Origin: Udaeobacter sp025935755
GTDB taxonomy: Bacteria; Verrucomicrobiota; Verrucomicrobiia; Chthoniobacterales; UBA10450
Length of the DNA stretch: 64,000 nt
NCBI GenBank assembly: GCA_036278715.1
Contig: DASUKN010000017.1
Location: forward strand, 1 to 64,000
Reading direction: 5' to 3'
Made by a program: the position numbers and the translations under genes. Positions 18,474-27,526 of this stretch are shown here, piece by piece (the stretch's first letter is position 1; each line of letters opens with the position of its first letter). The notes below the pieces were generated by a model that ran no database searches, was not told where the DNA came from, and saw only the letters and a program-made list of their open reading frames with translations.

Positions 18474-18547
18474 TTCACTGCCCGCCGCGGATCTGCTGAT
18501 CTGCAGCGATTTGACAAAATACGTTCTCAGCGTTCTAAGTCAGCTCC

Positions 18548-19555
18548 ATGAAATTCACTCGTTCACTTCGCGTCCTCCTCTGCTGCTGCAGTACAATGCT
18601 GATGTCGGTTGCCTTGTCCGCAGCTCCTGACCGTCCATCTGCAACCGCGGCTGATCGTTCACCGCTTGTCGGCTGGGTTCAGCTTTCGCCAACAAATTCT
18701 CCGCCGGCGCGCTCGTATCTCGCGATGACTTACGATCCGGTGAGTGGAAAAATACTCATGTTCGGCGGCTACGATGGGAACTCGTATTTGAATGACACAT
18801 GGGAATTTGACGGGGTTACCTGGACCCAGGTCACGACCAATACTCCACCTCCGCCACGCACTGCCGCCCAAATGGCGTATGATTCTGTCAGTCAGAAGGT
18901 GGTACTCTACGGGGGTTTTGATGGGCAAAACTATTTGGGAGATACCTGGCTGTGGGATGGAACAACCTCACAATGGACACAAGCCACGCCGGCGCACCAG
19001 CCTCCGGCTGTTACCGGTCCGATGTTGTTCCCGGATCCAAATGGACGGGTCGATTATTTCGGCGGATTCGCCGGGCAGTTCTATCAACTGGAGATGTGGC
19101 AGTGGAACGGTTCCGATTGGACACAATTGTTTCCAACAACCGTACCCTTTGCACGCAGTTCCGCGGCAGTTGCCACCAACAGTGTCACTGGTCAGGTGGT
19201 TATGTTCGGTGGCCTGGCGGACGTAAATCCAATCAACACCTGGACGTATGATGGGACAACATGGACTCTGCAGTCGCCCCGATCTCAACTGCCGTGGGTG
19301 TACGGAGCTGGCGCCGCTTACGATCCGTTACTGAGCTCGGTTGTTGTATTCGGTGGTGGAAATGGCGGCGTAGATCAGGACAGTACATGGAAATGGTATG
19401 GATCTATTTCTGATTGGAGGCCATTCTTCAGCGCACGGCGGCCGCCAGCGCGGGAAGGTCATGGAATGGCCTATGATCCTGCATTGCACCATGTAATTGT
19501 CTTTGGCGGCCAAAATACCCAGGAGACGCCATTGAACGATACCTGGGAGCTCTAG
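18548..19555 (+). CDS. Secreted kelch-repeat propeller protein
   Basis: This 335-residue protein has an N-terminal signal segment (RSLRVLLCCCSTMLMSVALS). It contains six kelch-type blades recognisable by MTYDPVSGKILMFGGYDG, NDTWEFDGVTW, VVLYGGFDG, GDTWLWDG and similar units. Such propellers serve as binding modules or as scaffolds of oxidases. No copper-radical residues are evident, so a binding role is more likely. It starts at ATG 18548. Confidence 0.75.
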   Translation: MKFTRSLRVLLCCCSTMLMSVALSAAPDRPSATAADRSPLVGWVQLSPTNSPPARSYLAMTYDPVSGKILMFGGYDGNSYLNDTWEFDGVTWTQVTTNTPPPPRTAAQMAYDSVSQKVVLYGGFDGQNYLGDTWLWDGTTSQWTQATPAHQPPAVTGPMLFPDPNGRVDYFGGFAGQFYQLEMWQWNGSDWTQLFPTTVPFARSSAAVATNSVTGQVVMFGGLADVNPINTWTYDGTTWTLQSPRSQLPWVYGAGAAYDPLLSSVVVFGGGNGGVDQDSTWKWYGSISDWRPFFSARRPPAREGHGMAYDPALHHVIVFGGQNTQETPLNDTWEL

Positions 19556-19582
19556 CGAAACCGCTCGTTAGGCAAATGTAGA

Positions 19583-19688
19583 GCGTCTGTGTCAGACGCC
19601 GGCCTTACCGCGAAGTTTTGCGATGGCGATGGCGCCATCACAGCACGCAAGGCGCGTGTGCTCCCCAATCGCTCGGGATGACAAATTG
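19583..19688. repeat. Cluster of short intergenic palindromes
   Basis: GCGTCTG-TGT-CAGACGC (19583-19599) and AGCACGC-AAGGC-GCGTGTGCT (about 19644-19664) are hairpin-forming units introduced by GTAGAGC/CACAGCACG. A CGCTCGGGATGACAAATT word follows (about 19671), a relative of the GTCATTCYGAGCGA repeat found at 22677 and 61526. Similar palindromes lie at 25928, 33717, 34757 and 36074, always outside genes or at their very edges. Confidence 0.55.
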
Positions 19689-19714
19689 TGAAGGATGATG
19701 GATTCGTGGTTGCC

Positions 19715-20287
19715 ATGACATTTGACCTGCAACCGCATTTAAAAGGCGAACTGCTCGAGCTTCGGCCACTGGCAACTGACGATTGGGACGAACTGTTTGC
19801 GGTTGCCTCCGACCCGCTGATTTGGGAGCAACACCCGGAGCAGGATCGTTATACGGAAAACGTGTTCAGAACTTTTTTTGATGGTGCGCTCGAATCACGC
19901 GGCGCGTTCGCCATCATCGATCGGCATACTCAACAAATCATCGGGTCCACGCGGTTCCATGGTTATAACCCAAAGAGATCCGAGATTGAAGTTGGATGGA
20001 CGTTCCTGGCGCGAAAGTACTGGGGCGGCCGATACAACACGGAAATGAAACAGCTGCTATTGGATCATGCCTTCAAGTTTATTGAAACCGTTGTGTTCTT
20101 TGTTGGAGAAGACAACGTTCGCTCTCAAAAGGCCATGGAAAAACTTGGCGCGATCAAAGCGGGGAAGGCCGTGCGAACCTATGGAAATCGGCGGCCGGCT
20201 CGGAATTTGAAATACGTGATAAGAAGAACGAGAAGGGCTGGTTACGTACCGATTATCAATTCTTCGCCCCCGGCGGGCGAATCATGA
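19715..20287 (+). CDS. GNAT acetyltransferase, RimJ/RimL type
   Basis: This protein has about 190 residues from ATG 19715; GTG 19688 is an in-frame alternative. It shows the GNAT pattern of RimJ/L-like N-acetyltransferases: LLELRPLATDDWDELFAVAS, IGSTRFHGYNPKRSEIEVGW, ARKYWGGRYNTEMKQLLLDH and VGEDNVRSQKAMEKLGA. It would transfer acetyl from acetyl-CoA to an amine, possibly a protein N-terminus or an antibiotic. The substrate is unknown. Confidence 0.8.
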   Translation: MTFDLQPHLKGELLELRPLATDDWDELFAVASDPLIWEQHPEQDRYTENVFRTFFDGALESRGAFAIIDRHTQQIIGSTRFHGYNPKRSEIEVGWTFLARKYWGGRYNTEMKQLLLDHAFKFIETVVFFVGEDNVRSQKAMEKLGAIKAGKAVRTYGNRRPARNLKYVIRRTRRAGYVPIINSSPPAGES

Positions 20288-20763
20288 GAGCAGATGACAC
20301 GTTAAGCTAATTGCCCGAATGGGGATCTGAGTTTGCTAATTTGTCTCATGGCATATTCCACCGTGTCCGCGAGCGGTTTGTAAATGCCTGAACTGGAGAC
20401 CGCTTGCTAAGGGGCAATAAAAGATCCGAAGCCAGAAAATTTCCATTTGACTCATAATTTCGGTCTGCTAGTTTACGGATCCCGCGATACAGCGGGACCG
20501 GTTCCATCAGCGGATTCGGTGTTCTTCTCTGGCCCGGCAAGCCAATTCTCTGCAGTCGATGATTGTTTGGGGTTGGGCTTTGTCGTGTACGCGAAGAATG
20601 ATCTTTGACAGTGTGGTCGCGGGTTTCAACAGTGGAAATCCGTTGATGCGAAAGTCAGCAAACATTGAATTGTGCGTTATCTGTTGATCATCTTTGAAAT
20701 CAAGGATTTAGATCGGACAAACCCCAGCTACTTTGCTAGTCAAAGTGCTGGGTATGAAAGTCA
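20288..20763. other. Gene-free leader region upstream of 16S rRNA
   Basis: No coding frame is convincing here. A hairpin TCCCGC-GATACA-GCGGGA lies at about 20479-20496. The rRNA promoter should lie in this stretch. TTGATC-17 bp-TTTAGA near 20685-20713 is the best sigma-70-like pair I can find, and it is weak. Confidence 0.4.
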
Positions 20764-20785
20764 GATCTTCAAGCTTTCGGTTTCC
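20764..20785 (+). other. 5' arm of the 16S precursor processing stem
   Basis: GATCTTC AAGCTTT C GGTTTC pairs with GAAACC AAAGCTT (CAAA) GAAGATC at 22508-22531. It has about 20 base pairs with one small bulge on each side, and brackets the 16S gene. Such stems are RNase III-type processing sites in rRNA precursors. The closure immediately after 16S supports independent processing of this 16S. Confidence 0.65.
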
Positions 20786-20806
20786 CTCACGGGGACCGAG
20801 CCGTTT

Positions 20807-22377
<1,571 letters not shown>

Positions 22378-22507
22378 TAATTGCAGAGATTTAGAATCGA
22401 GACCGCAAGGTCGACATTCAAATTCTCTTGCGATAGGTCGACGGCTAAACCCGCGGGTGAATCAATTGATCATCTGCGGATATGCCGTGAAGACTTTGGA
22501 ATCGAAA

Positions 22508-22552
22508 GAAACCAAAGCTTCAAAGAAGATCACCCCCGAAAGTTTTCGGGGT
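22508..22552 (+). terminator. 3' arm of the 16S processing stem followed by a hairpin
   Basis: The 3' arm (22508-22531) is complementary to 20764-20785. It is immediately followed by the hairpin CCCCGAA-AGTT-TTCGGGG (about 22534-22551), which has no strong U-tract. Together they mark the end of the 16S transcript. Confidence 0.55.
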
Positions 22553-22620
22553 TGTCCATGAGCCGAGAGGCTCGAGGCGAAGGTAACGCACAATTCAGTC
22601 TTTGCTGCACATCGACTGCT

Positions 22621-22665
22621 ATGCCGGATGACGAATCGTAAGAATCGACATCCGGCATTTCGTTT
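22621..22665 (+). terminator. Intrinsic-terminator-like hairpin after 16S
   Basis: ATGCCGGATG (22621-22630) pairs perfectly with CATCCGGCAT (22649-22658), and TTCGTTTGT follows. A nearly identical element, including the loop word CGTAA(G)AATCGA, lies at 27371-27412 after the HAF gene. The two are related copies of one terminator. Confidence 0.65.
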
Positions 22666-22674
22666 GTACACTTT

Positions 22675-22705
22675 CTGTCATTCCGAGCGAAGTCGCGGAA
22701 CCTCT
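22675..22705 (+). repeat. GTCATTCCGAGCGAAGTCG dispersed repeat
   Basis: TGTCATTCCGAGCGAAGTCG is followed by GGAACCTCT. Relatives are at 61526-61562 (inverted: AGATTCTTCGCCTCGCTCAGAATGACA) and about 19671 (inverted, shorter). This word family is a common intergenic repeat in several soil phyla. All copies here are outside genes. Confidence 0.55.
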
Positions 22706-22740
22706 GGTTTTGTTCCCGCCATCGTCAGGGAATTCTCTGC

Positions 22741-23175
22741 TTATTTTTCAAGCCGGGAAACATGTCCAGCCGCAAGCTGCCAACGACCATCGCGCTTGAT
22801 CAGTGTATCTGTGAACTGCACCACTCGATCGAACGGTTTACCGTCCGCTGTTCCTTTCACCCGCGTTTTTCCCAGAACGACCGCCATGTCATTGCCGTAA
22901 AGCCGCGCCAGCATGTCGTAATTCTCGAAAACGTCGTAATGAACTTTCTTACTCTGTAGCTCGTTGATTTCATCCGCACGCGTGCTCACTTCGCCATTCG
23001 AGAGCGTTAGCGTGAAGTCGGGAGTCAGCACGCGCTCGAGCGCCCTTACGTCTGCATCAAGAAACGCTTTGCACGCATCGCGCTCGAATTGCAGCACCTC
23101 TTGTTGAGCCGGCGTTTGCGCAAGTGAAAATCGACAGGCCAAAACAGCCGCAAAGACAATGGTGGCAGTTTTCAT
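22741..23175 (-). CDS. Exported SnoaL/NTF2-like protein (DUF4440)
   Basis: This 144-residue protein has a signal peptide (MKTATIVFAAVLACRFSLA) and a cone-shaped NTF2-like fold pattern: EVLQFERDACKAFLDADVRA, LERVLTPDFTLTLSNGE, and FTDTLIKRDGRWQLAAGHVS at the end. DUF4440 members are often small-molecule isomerases or binding proteins; the substrate is unknown. It lies 19 bp downstream of the DUF1579-like gene on the same strand, probably in one transcript. Confidence 0.8.
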   Translation of the reverse strand: MKTATIVFAAVLACRFSLAQTPAQQEVLQFERDACKAFLDADVRALERVLTPDFTLTLSNGEVSTRADEINELQSKKVHYDVFENYDMLARLYGNDMAVVLGKTRVKGTADGKPFDRVVQFTDTLIKRDGRWQLAAGHVSRLEK

Positions 23176-23194
23176 ATGGATTCGTATTCCTGGA

Positions 23195-23755
23195 CTACCG
23201 GCTCAGTTCGCAGATCCAGTTTGTCTCCCAGGTTTTCCCGCCGTCGGCCGAGAACGATTGCTCCATCCGCGCAGATTTCGGCGAGATGTTTAACCAAACA
23301 TAGCGCACAAAGATCGCGCGGCCTTTGTATTGTTCCTGATCGTAGAACTCGCCCCGGTTCCCTTTGAATTCTCCGACAACTGGCGGCATTGGCAGAAGGC
23401 CTTTGTCCAAATCGAGCAGATAGATACTCCACTGATGCGTCTCCGGATTGTACAGCCTGAGTGTCTGAGCTTTGATGTGTAAGTGCTTTTCGGGACTGTC
23501 GACTTCGAATTCCTCGAAGTTCGCGTTGCTGTCGAGCAGCTTCTTGTGATTCGAGATGCCGTCGTACTCGAGCCAATTGTTTGAGCCGACCAGGCGATCG
23601 GGAAGCCTGCGCACGTGCGCTTTCCAGTTGCCGATCAGAAAATCAAAATCGTGCGAGCCGTCTCGCGCCGGAGAAGGCGACGGCGATTCAGCTGCAAAGG
23701 CAAAGCTTAACGTGAATTGCAGAAGAGGCAGCCAACAAATTGAGCGCAGTTTCAC
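23195..23755 (-). CDS. Exported DUF1579-like protein
   Basis: This 186-residue protein has a signal peptide ending FAFA. The mature part begins after a Ser-Pro linker with HDFDFLIGNWKAHVRRLPDR, the characteristic opening of DUF1579-type beta-barrel proteins, and ends FSADGGKTWETNWICELSR. Function is unknown. It sits between the DUF5069 gene (20 bp upstream) and the DUF4440 gene, so the three form a compact minus-strand operon. Confidence 0.75.
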   Translation of the reverse strand: MKLRSICWLPLLQFTLSFAFAAESPSPSPARDGSHDFDFLIGNWKAHVRRLPDRLVGSNNWLEYDGISNHKKLLDSNANFEEFEVDSPEKHLHIKAQTLRLYNPETHQWSIYLLDLDKGLLPMPPVVGEFKGNRGEFYDQEQYKGRAIFVRYVWLNISPKSARMEQSFSADGGKTWETNWICELSR

Positions 23756-23775
23756 GGCAGATGGCCTGTATGGGT

Positions 23776-24213
23776 TTAGGAGAACGCCGGCTTTCTTCCT
23801 TCTTCCGCATCATGCAGGTCCATCCAGGTTTGGATGTCATCACGATCGCCGAAACCCGCTTCTGTCTTCGATTCAGCCAGCTCCTCGCTCGCATCATCGC
23901 GCCAGCCACGTTTTCGAAGGAAAGCATTCCAGATGGAGATTTCTTCTTCTGTGGGGCGTCGCCCATGAGCGAAGCACCATTCGAGGATTTCATCATCTGA
24001 TCCGCCTTTCAGCGTCCGGTCGACAAGTTCATCGTAATTCACTCCGAGAAATCTCGTACAACGCGCATCGAAGTGAGTCGGATCCTGGACACCGGTAAAA
24101 TATTCCGGCGGCAATTTGCCGGCAGCTTTTAGCCGAATCTTGTCCAGCATTCGGGCGAAATAAATGAGTCCTTTTGTTTCAATGTAGTCGGTGCAAGGCG
24201 TTTTGGTCTGCAT
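23776..24213 (-). CDS. DUF5069 family protein
   Basis: This 145-residue soluble protein matches the DUF5069 pattern: GLIYFARMLDKIRLKAAGKL, then FDARCTRFLGVNYDELVDRT, and GGSDDEILEWCFAHGRRPTE with IWNAFLRKRGWRD. The family is frequent in Verrucomicrobiota and has no known function. It is the first gene of a three-gene minus-strand operon, divergent from the MocR-type regulator (shared intergenic region 24214-24422). Confidence 0.85.
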   Translation of the reverse strand: MQTKTPCTDYIETKGLIYFARMLDKIRLKAAGKLPPEYFTGVQDPTHFDARCTRFLGVNYDELVDRTLKGGSDDEILEWCFAHGRRPTEEEISIWNAFLRKRGWRDDASEELAESKTEAGFGDRDDIQTWMDLHDAEEGRKPAFS

Positions 24214-24347
24214 TTGAACGGAAGCTTCTGGCTACGCAGAAAGGTGTCAACAGTCCACTTCGCGAGAAATGGCCAGACCACTTGGGCGGACAGTTGCTCT
24301 TGCCCGTCCTCGTGCTCATGCTCTTGCTCGTGATCGAAAAAAAACAC

Positions 24348-24386
24348 CGAACGTCCAACGCCCAACATCCAACGTCAAATATTGAG
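24348..24386 (+). repeat. Dispersed intergenic word (CCAACGCCCAACATCCAACG)
   Basis: AACGTCCAACGCCCAACATCCAACGTCAA contains three imperfect CCAAC units and matches words at 13807 and 17771. It lies between divergent genes, just before the MocR-type start. Confidence 0.5.
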
Positions 24387-24422
24387 GGGAAACGGCGCCG
24401 CCATTCGTTAGTCGCCTTTGAA

Positions 24423-25892
24423 ATGGTCCGGCTGGATCGGGCCGCCGCCGAACCATTGCATCAACAACTTTACCGCCAGATCCGCGATGAACTTGCCTCG
24501 GGCAGTTTCAACAATAACTCGTCGAGACTTCCTTCCTCTCGCGCGCTGGCTACCGATTTTGGAGTGTCACGTTTCACGGTAAACCTCGCGCTCTCGAGGC
24601 TGCATTCGGAAGGATATCTTCAATCCAAGGTTGGCTCGGGTACATTTATCTCCGAGCAGTTGCCGGAAACATTCCTAAGCGCGCGATCGACAACGTTGGC
24701 GCCGCCCAAAGAACGTCCATCGCGACTTTCCAATCGGGTAAAGGAGATTCCCGATCACCGGATCGGTAAGCAGTTCGATTTCGGAATCGCAGGGCCGCCG
24801 GGCGTCTCGTTCGTTCCAGCTGTCGCAGCGCTGGATGAATTTCCGATCGACGTCTGGGAAGGACTCAGAGCAGAAGTTCTCGCACAAAAAGGCGCGCATC
24901 TGCTTCAGTATGCGTCAAGCCGTGGCGATCCCGAATTGCGCAAGGCATTGGCTACCTATTTGTGCGACTACCGCGGCGCGCGCTGCGATCCAGATCAAAT
25001 CATCATCACCGCCGGAACACAGCAGGCGATGATGATCAGCGCCATGGCCTTGGTAAATCGCGGAGATGTTGCGTGGATTGAGGATCCCGGATTCTATCAA
25101 GCCAGGCGGGCGTTCGGTTTTGCCGGGGCGAATGTCGTACCGAGACCGGTTGACGAAGAAGGGATCACGATCGCGCGGCCTTCGAAACAGCGGTCGCCAA
25201 AAATAATTTATGTCACTCCTTCCCATCAATTCCCGCTCGGCATGACGATGAGTCTTTCGCGGAGAACGGCTCTGATCGATTTTGCGCGAACGTGTGATGC
25301 TTACGTTTTCGAGGACGATCATAACTCGGAATTTCGTTACACCGGTCCCCCACTCCCTTGTCTCCAGGGATTGGATAATGTGGGGCGTGTCATCTATGCA
25401 GGCACCATGAGCAAGATTCTGTATCCATCGCTGCGACTGGGGTACGTCATCGCGCCACATCAACTGGTCGAACCAATGATTAAGATTCGAGCAGTGATGG
25501 ACCAACATTCGCCCGCCATCGATCAAGCAACACTGGCCCGGTTTGTCACAGAGGGCTTTTTCCTGACCCACATCAAACGGATGCGGAAATTGTATTCGGA
25601 TCGAAGAGACTTCTTCATCGAGCAGTTCAAAAAGTTGTTAGGCAAATATTTCATCTTGGAAATCCCCGAAGCTGGATTGCACTTCGTTGCGTGGGTGCAA
25701 CGAAAAGAAGACATGCCAGCGATCACGCGGGTCTGCAGTGACATCGGTATCCGGCCATCGCCATTATCATCGTGCTTTATGAAAGTGGAGCCGAAGCCGG
25801 CGCTCACATTTGGATTCGCCGCCTGGTCCCGGGCGCAGATCCGCGAAGGGCTTACCAAGTTCGCCGCGGCTCTTCATTCAAAATTGAATTAA
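24423..25892 (+). CDS. MocR/PdxR-type GntR regulator with aminotransferase domain
   Basis: This protein has about 489 residues from ATG 24423. Residues 1-75 are a GntR winged helix (PLHQQLYRQIRDELASGSF, LPSSRALATDFGVSR). Residues about 110-485 are a fold-type I aminotransferase-like domain with the PLP-binding Lys in GTMSKILYPSLRLGY (about residue 331) and YVTPSHQFPLG. MocR regulators sense PLP or amino acids and usually control a neighbouring metabolic gene. Here the neighbours are a divergent DUF5069 operon and an HAF protein, so the target is not obvious. Confidence 0.9.
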   Translation: MVRLDRAAAEPLHQQLYRQIRDELASGSFNNNSSRLPSSRALATDFGVSRFTVNLALSRLHSEGYLQSKVGSGTFISEQLPETFLSARSTTLAPPKERPSRLSNRVKEIPDHRIGKQFDFGIAGPPGVSFVPAVAALDEFPIDVWEGLRAEVLAQKGAHLLQYASSRGDPELRKALATYLCDYRGARCDPDQIIITAGTQQAMMISAMALVNRGDVAWIEDPGFYQARRAFGFAGANVVPRPVDEEGITIARPSKQRSPKIIYVTPSHQFPLGMTMSLSRRTALIDFARTCDAYVFEDDHNSEFRYTGPPLPCLQGLDNVGRVIYAGTMSKILYPSLRLGYVIAPHQLVEPMIKIRAVMDQHSPAIDQATLARFVTEGFFLTHIKRMRKLYSDRRDFFIEQFKKLLGKYFILEIPEAGLHFVAWVQRKEDMPAITRVCSDIGIRPSPLSSCFMKVEPKPALTFGFAAWSRAQIREGLTKFAAALHSKLN

Positions 25893-25904
25893 ACGCAGTG
25901 CGTC

Positions 25905-26011
25905 GGGAGCACACGCAGTTGCGTGTAGTGTTCGGCAGCCTGCCGAACACAAATCCAGGCCGCAAGATGCCGCCTGTAGCACGCTGGAAGCGTGCGCTCC
26001 CAAAAATGGTC
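25905..26011. repeat. Cluster of short palindromes
   Basis: CACACGCA/TGCGTGT, GTGTTCGGCA-GCC-TGCCGAACAC (25928-25950, 10-bp arms) and TGTAGCACGCT-GGA-AGCGTGCGCTCCC occur in succession. They belong to the GTAGCRC-type palindromes scattered through the window. Confidence 0.6.
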
Positions 26012-26097
26012 CGTACCAAATCCGTCAAGTGGCTATGGAGGCAGCAGGCAGCGGGTTCCTAAAGTGTTGCCATGAAAATTCAACAAAGGAGACAAAC

Positions 26098-27327
26098 ATG
26101 ACGACACAATTCAAAACCAAAACCATCAACCCAACGCTTTTTGTTATTCTGATCAGCGTTTGCTTCGGAGCGACACTCGCACCGGTGCATGCACAAAAGC
26201 CGGGGGCAGCGAAGGCAAAATTGCAGTACCAGGTATCTACCCTGCCCGACTTCGGTGGCACGAGTAGCGGGGGGAACAGCATCAATGACCAGAGCTGGGC
26301 GGCAGGATACTCGAGACTCCCGAACAGGAACCGGCACGCTGCATTGTGGCGAAGCAATTTACTCACCGATCTCGGCACACTCGGCGGACCTAACAGCAGT
26401 GTGACGTGGAACGTGAAGAATACTCAAGGCATCGTGGTGGGCATTTCTCAAACCGCGGATCCTGAGCCGCTGGGGGAAGCTTGGAGCAGCGCCGGGTTCT
26501 ACAGTTTGCCTAACAACACTGGTTATATCAATCTCGGGTTCGTTTGGCAAAACAACCAGATGAGAGGACTTCCGGCATTTCCAGGGGGCAATAATGGTTT
26601 TGCGACTGGCGCTAACAACCTCGGTCAGGTAGTCGGGTGGGCCGAGAATGGTGTTCACGACAATGCGTGCATTTCCCCGCAGGTGCTGCAATTTCGTCCA
26701 GCCATGTGGAGTCTGGGACCGCCGGATCAGATCCAGGCCCTGCCACTGATCGCCGGCGACAGTTCGGGAGCTGCAACGGCGATCAATGATAACGGCCAAA
26801 TCGTGGGAATCTCCGGTATCTGTGACCAAGCCGTAGGAAGACGCACCGCCAAGCATGCCGTGCTTTGGCAAAATGGGACGGTTACAGACATTTATCCGAA
26901 CCCACCAGCTCCGTGGTGGAATACGCCGACCGCGATCAATCAACGCGGGGATATTGTTGGGTTTGCCGGCGACCCCGCCTATTTCGAAGGCGACGTTTTA
27001 CACGCTTTCATGTGGACCAGGGAGGACGGCATCCGACAACTTAAACCTTTGCCTGACCGTACACCTCCTCATGTAGACAGTGAGGCGTATGGCATTAATG
27101 AAGCCCGGCAGGTAGTTGGTGTTTCGTGCGACGTCGACCTGCTTGATTGCCGCGCAGTTATTTGGGATCACGGCAACACGCCAAAAGACCTGAATGATTT
27201 CAAAGGCAGCTTTCCTTTAAAGCTCACAAACGCGAAGGACATTAATAACAAAGGAGAGATTACCGGTAGAGCTAGCAATGATACCGGCGTGTTAACGGCC
27301 TATCTGGCGGTGCCGCTTTCGCAATAA
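26098..27327 (+). CDS. Exported HAF-repeat protein
   Basis: This protein has 409 residues from ATG 26098 behind AAAGGAGAC, with a signal peptide ending VHA. It contains about six HAF-type repeats, each pairing a GTLGG/INxxGQVVG motif with HAxLW (LGTLGGPNSSV, ANNLGQVVGWAEN, INDNGQIVGIS, HAVLWQNG, INQRGDIVGFA, INEARQVVGVS). These proteins are predicted secreted beta-propellers of unknown role. The transcript ends at the hairpin at 27371. Confidence 0.8.
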   Translation: MTTQFKTKTINPTLFVILISVCFGATLAPVHAQKPGAAKAKLQYQVSTLPDFGGTSSGGNSINDQSWAAGYSRLPNRNRHAALWRSNLLTDLGTLGGPNSSVTWNVKNTQGIVVGISQTADPEPLGEAWSSAGFYSLPNNTGYINLGFVWQNNQMRGLPAFPGGNNGFATGANNLGQVVGWAENGVHDNACISPQVLQFRPAMWSLGPPDQIQALPLIAGDSSGAATAINDNGQIVGISGICDQAVGRRTAKHAVLWQNGTVTDIYPNPPAPWWNTPTAINQRGDIVGFAGDPAYFEGDVLHAFMWTREDGIRQLKPLPDRTPPHVDSEAYGINEARQVVGVSCDVDLLDCRAVIWDHGNTPKDLNDFKGSFPLKLTNAKDINNKGEITGRASNDTGVLTAYLAVPLSQ

Positions 27328-27370
27328 CGGGGAGAAACAAGAGCGCCTTCAACGCGGATCACAGGCGTTC

Positions 27371-27412
27371 ATGCCGGATGTTGACGTAAAATCGACATCC
27401 GGCTTTTTATTT
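27371..27412 (+). terminator. Intrinsic terminator after the HAF gene
   Basis: GCCGGATGT (27373-27381) pairs with ACATCCGGC (27395-27403), followed by TTTTTATTT. It is a near-copy of the element at 22621-22665. Confidence 0.75.
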
Positions 27413-27526
27413 GCACCCAATCAATCCGATTGTCGCCGCCAATTTCCTATGGCGTTGCCGCGGATCAACGCTGCCTCTCAACTTCTCAAGCGGCTCTTGT
27501 TCGCCTACTGTCTCCTTCATTCATTT

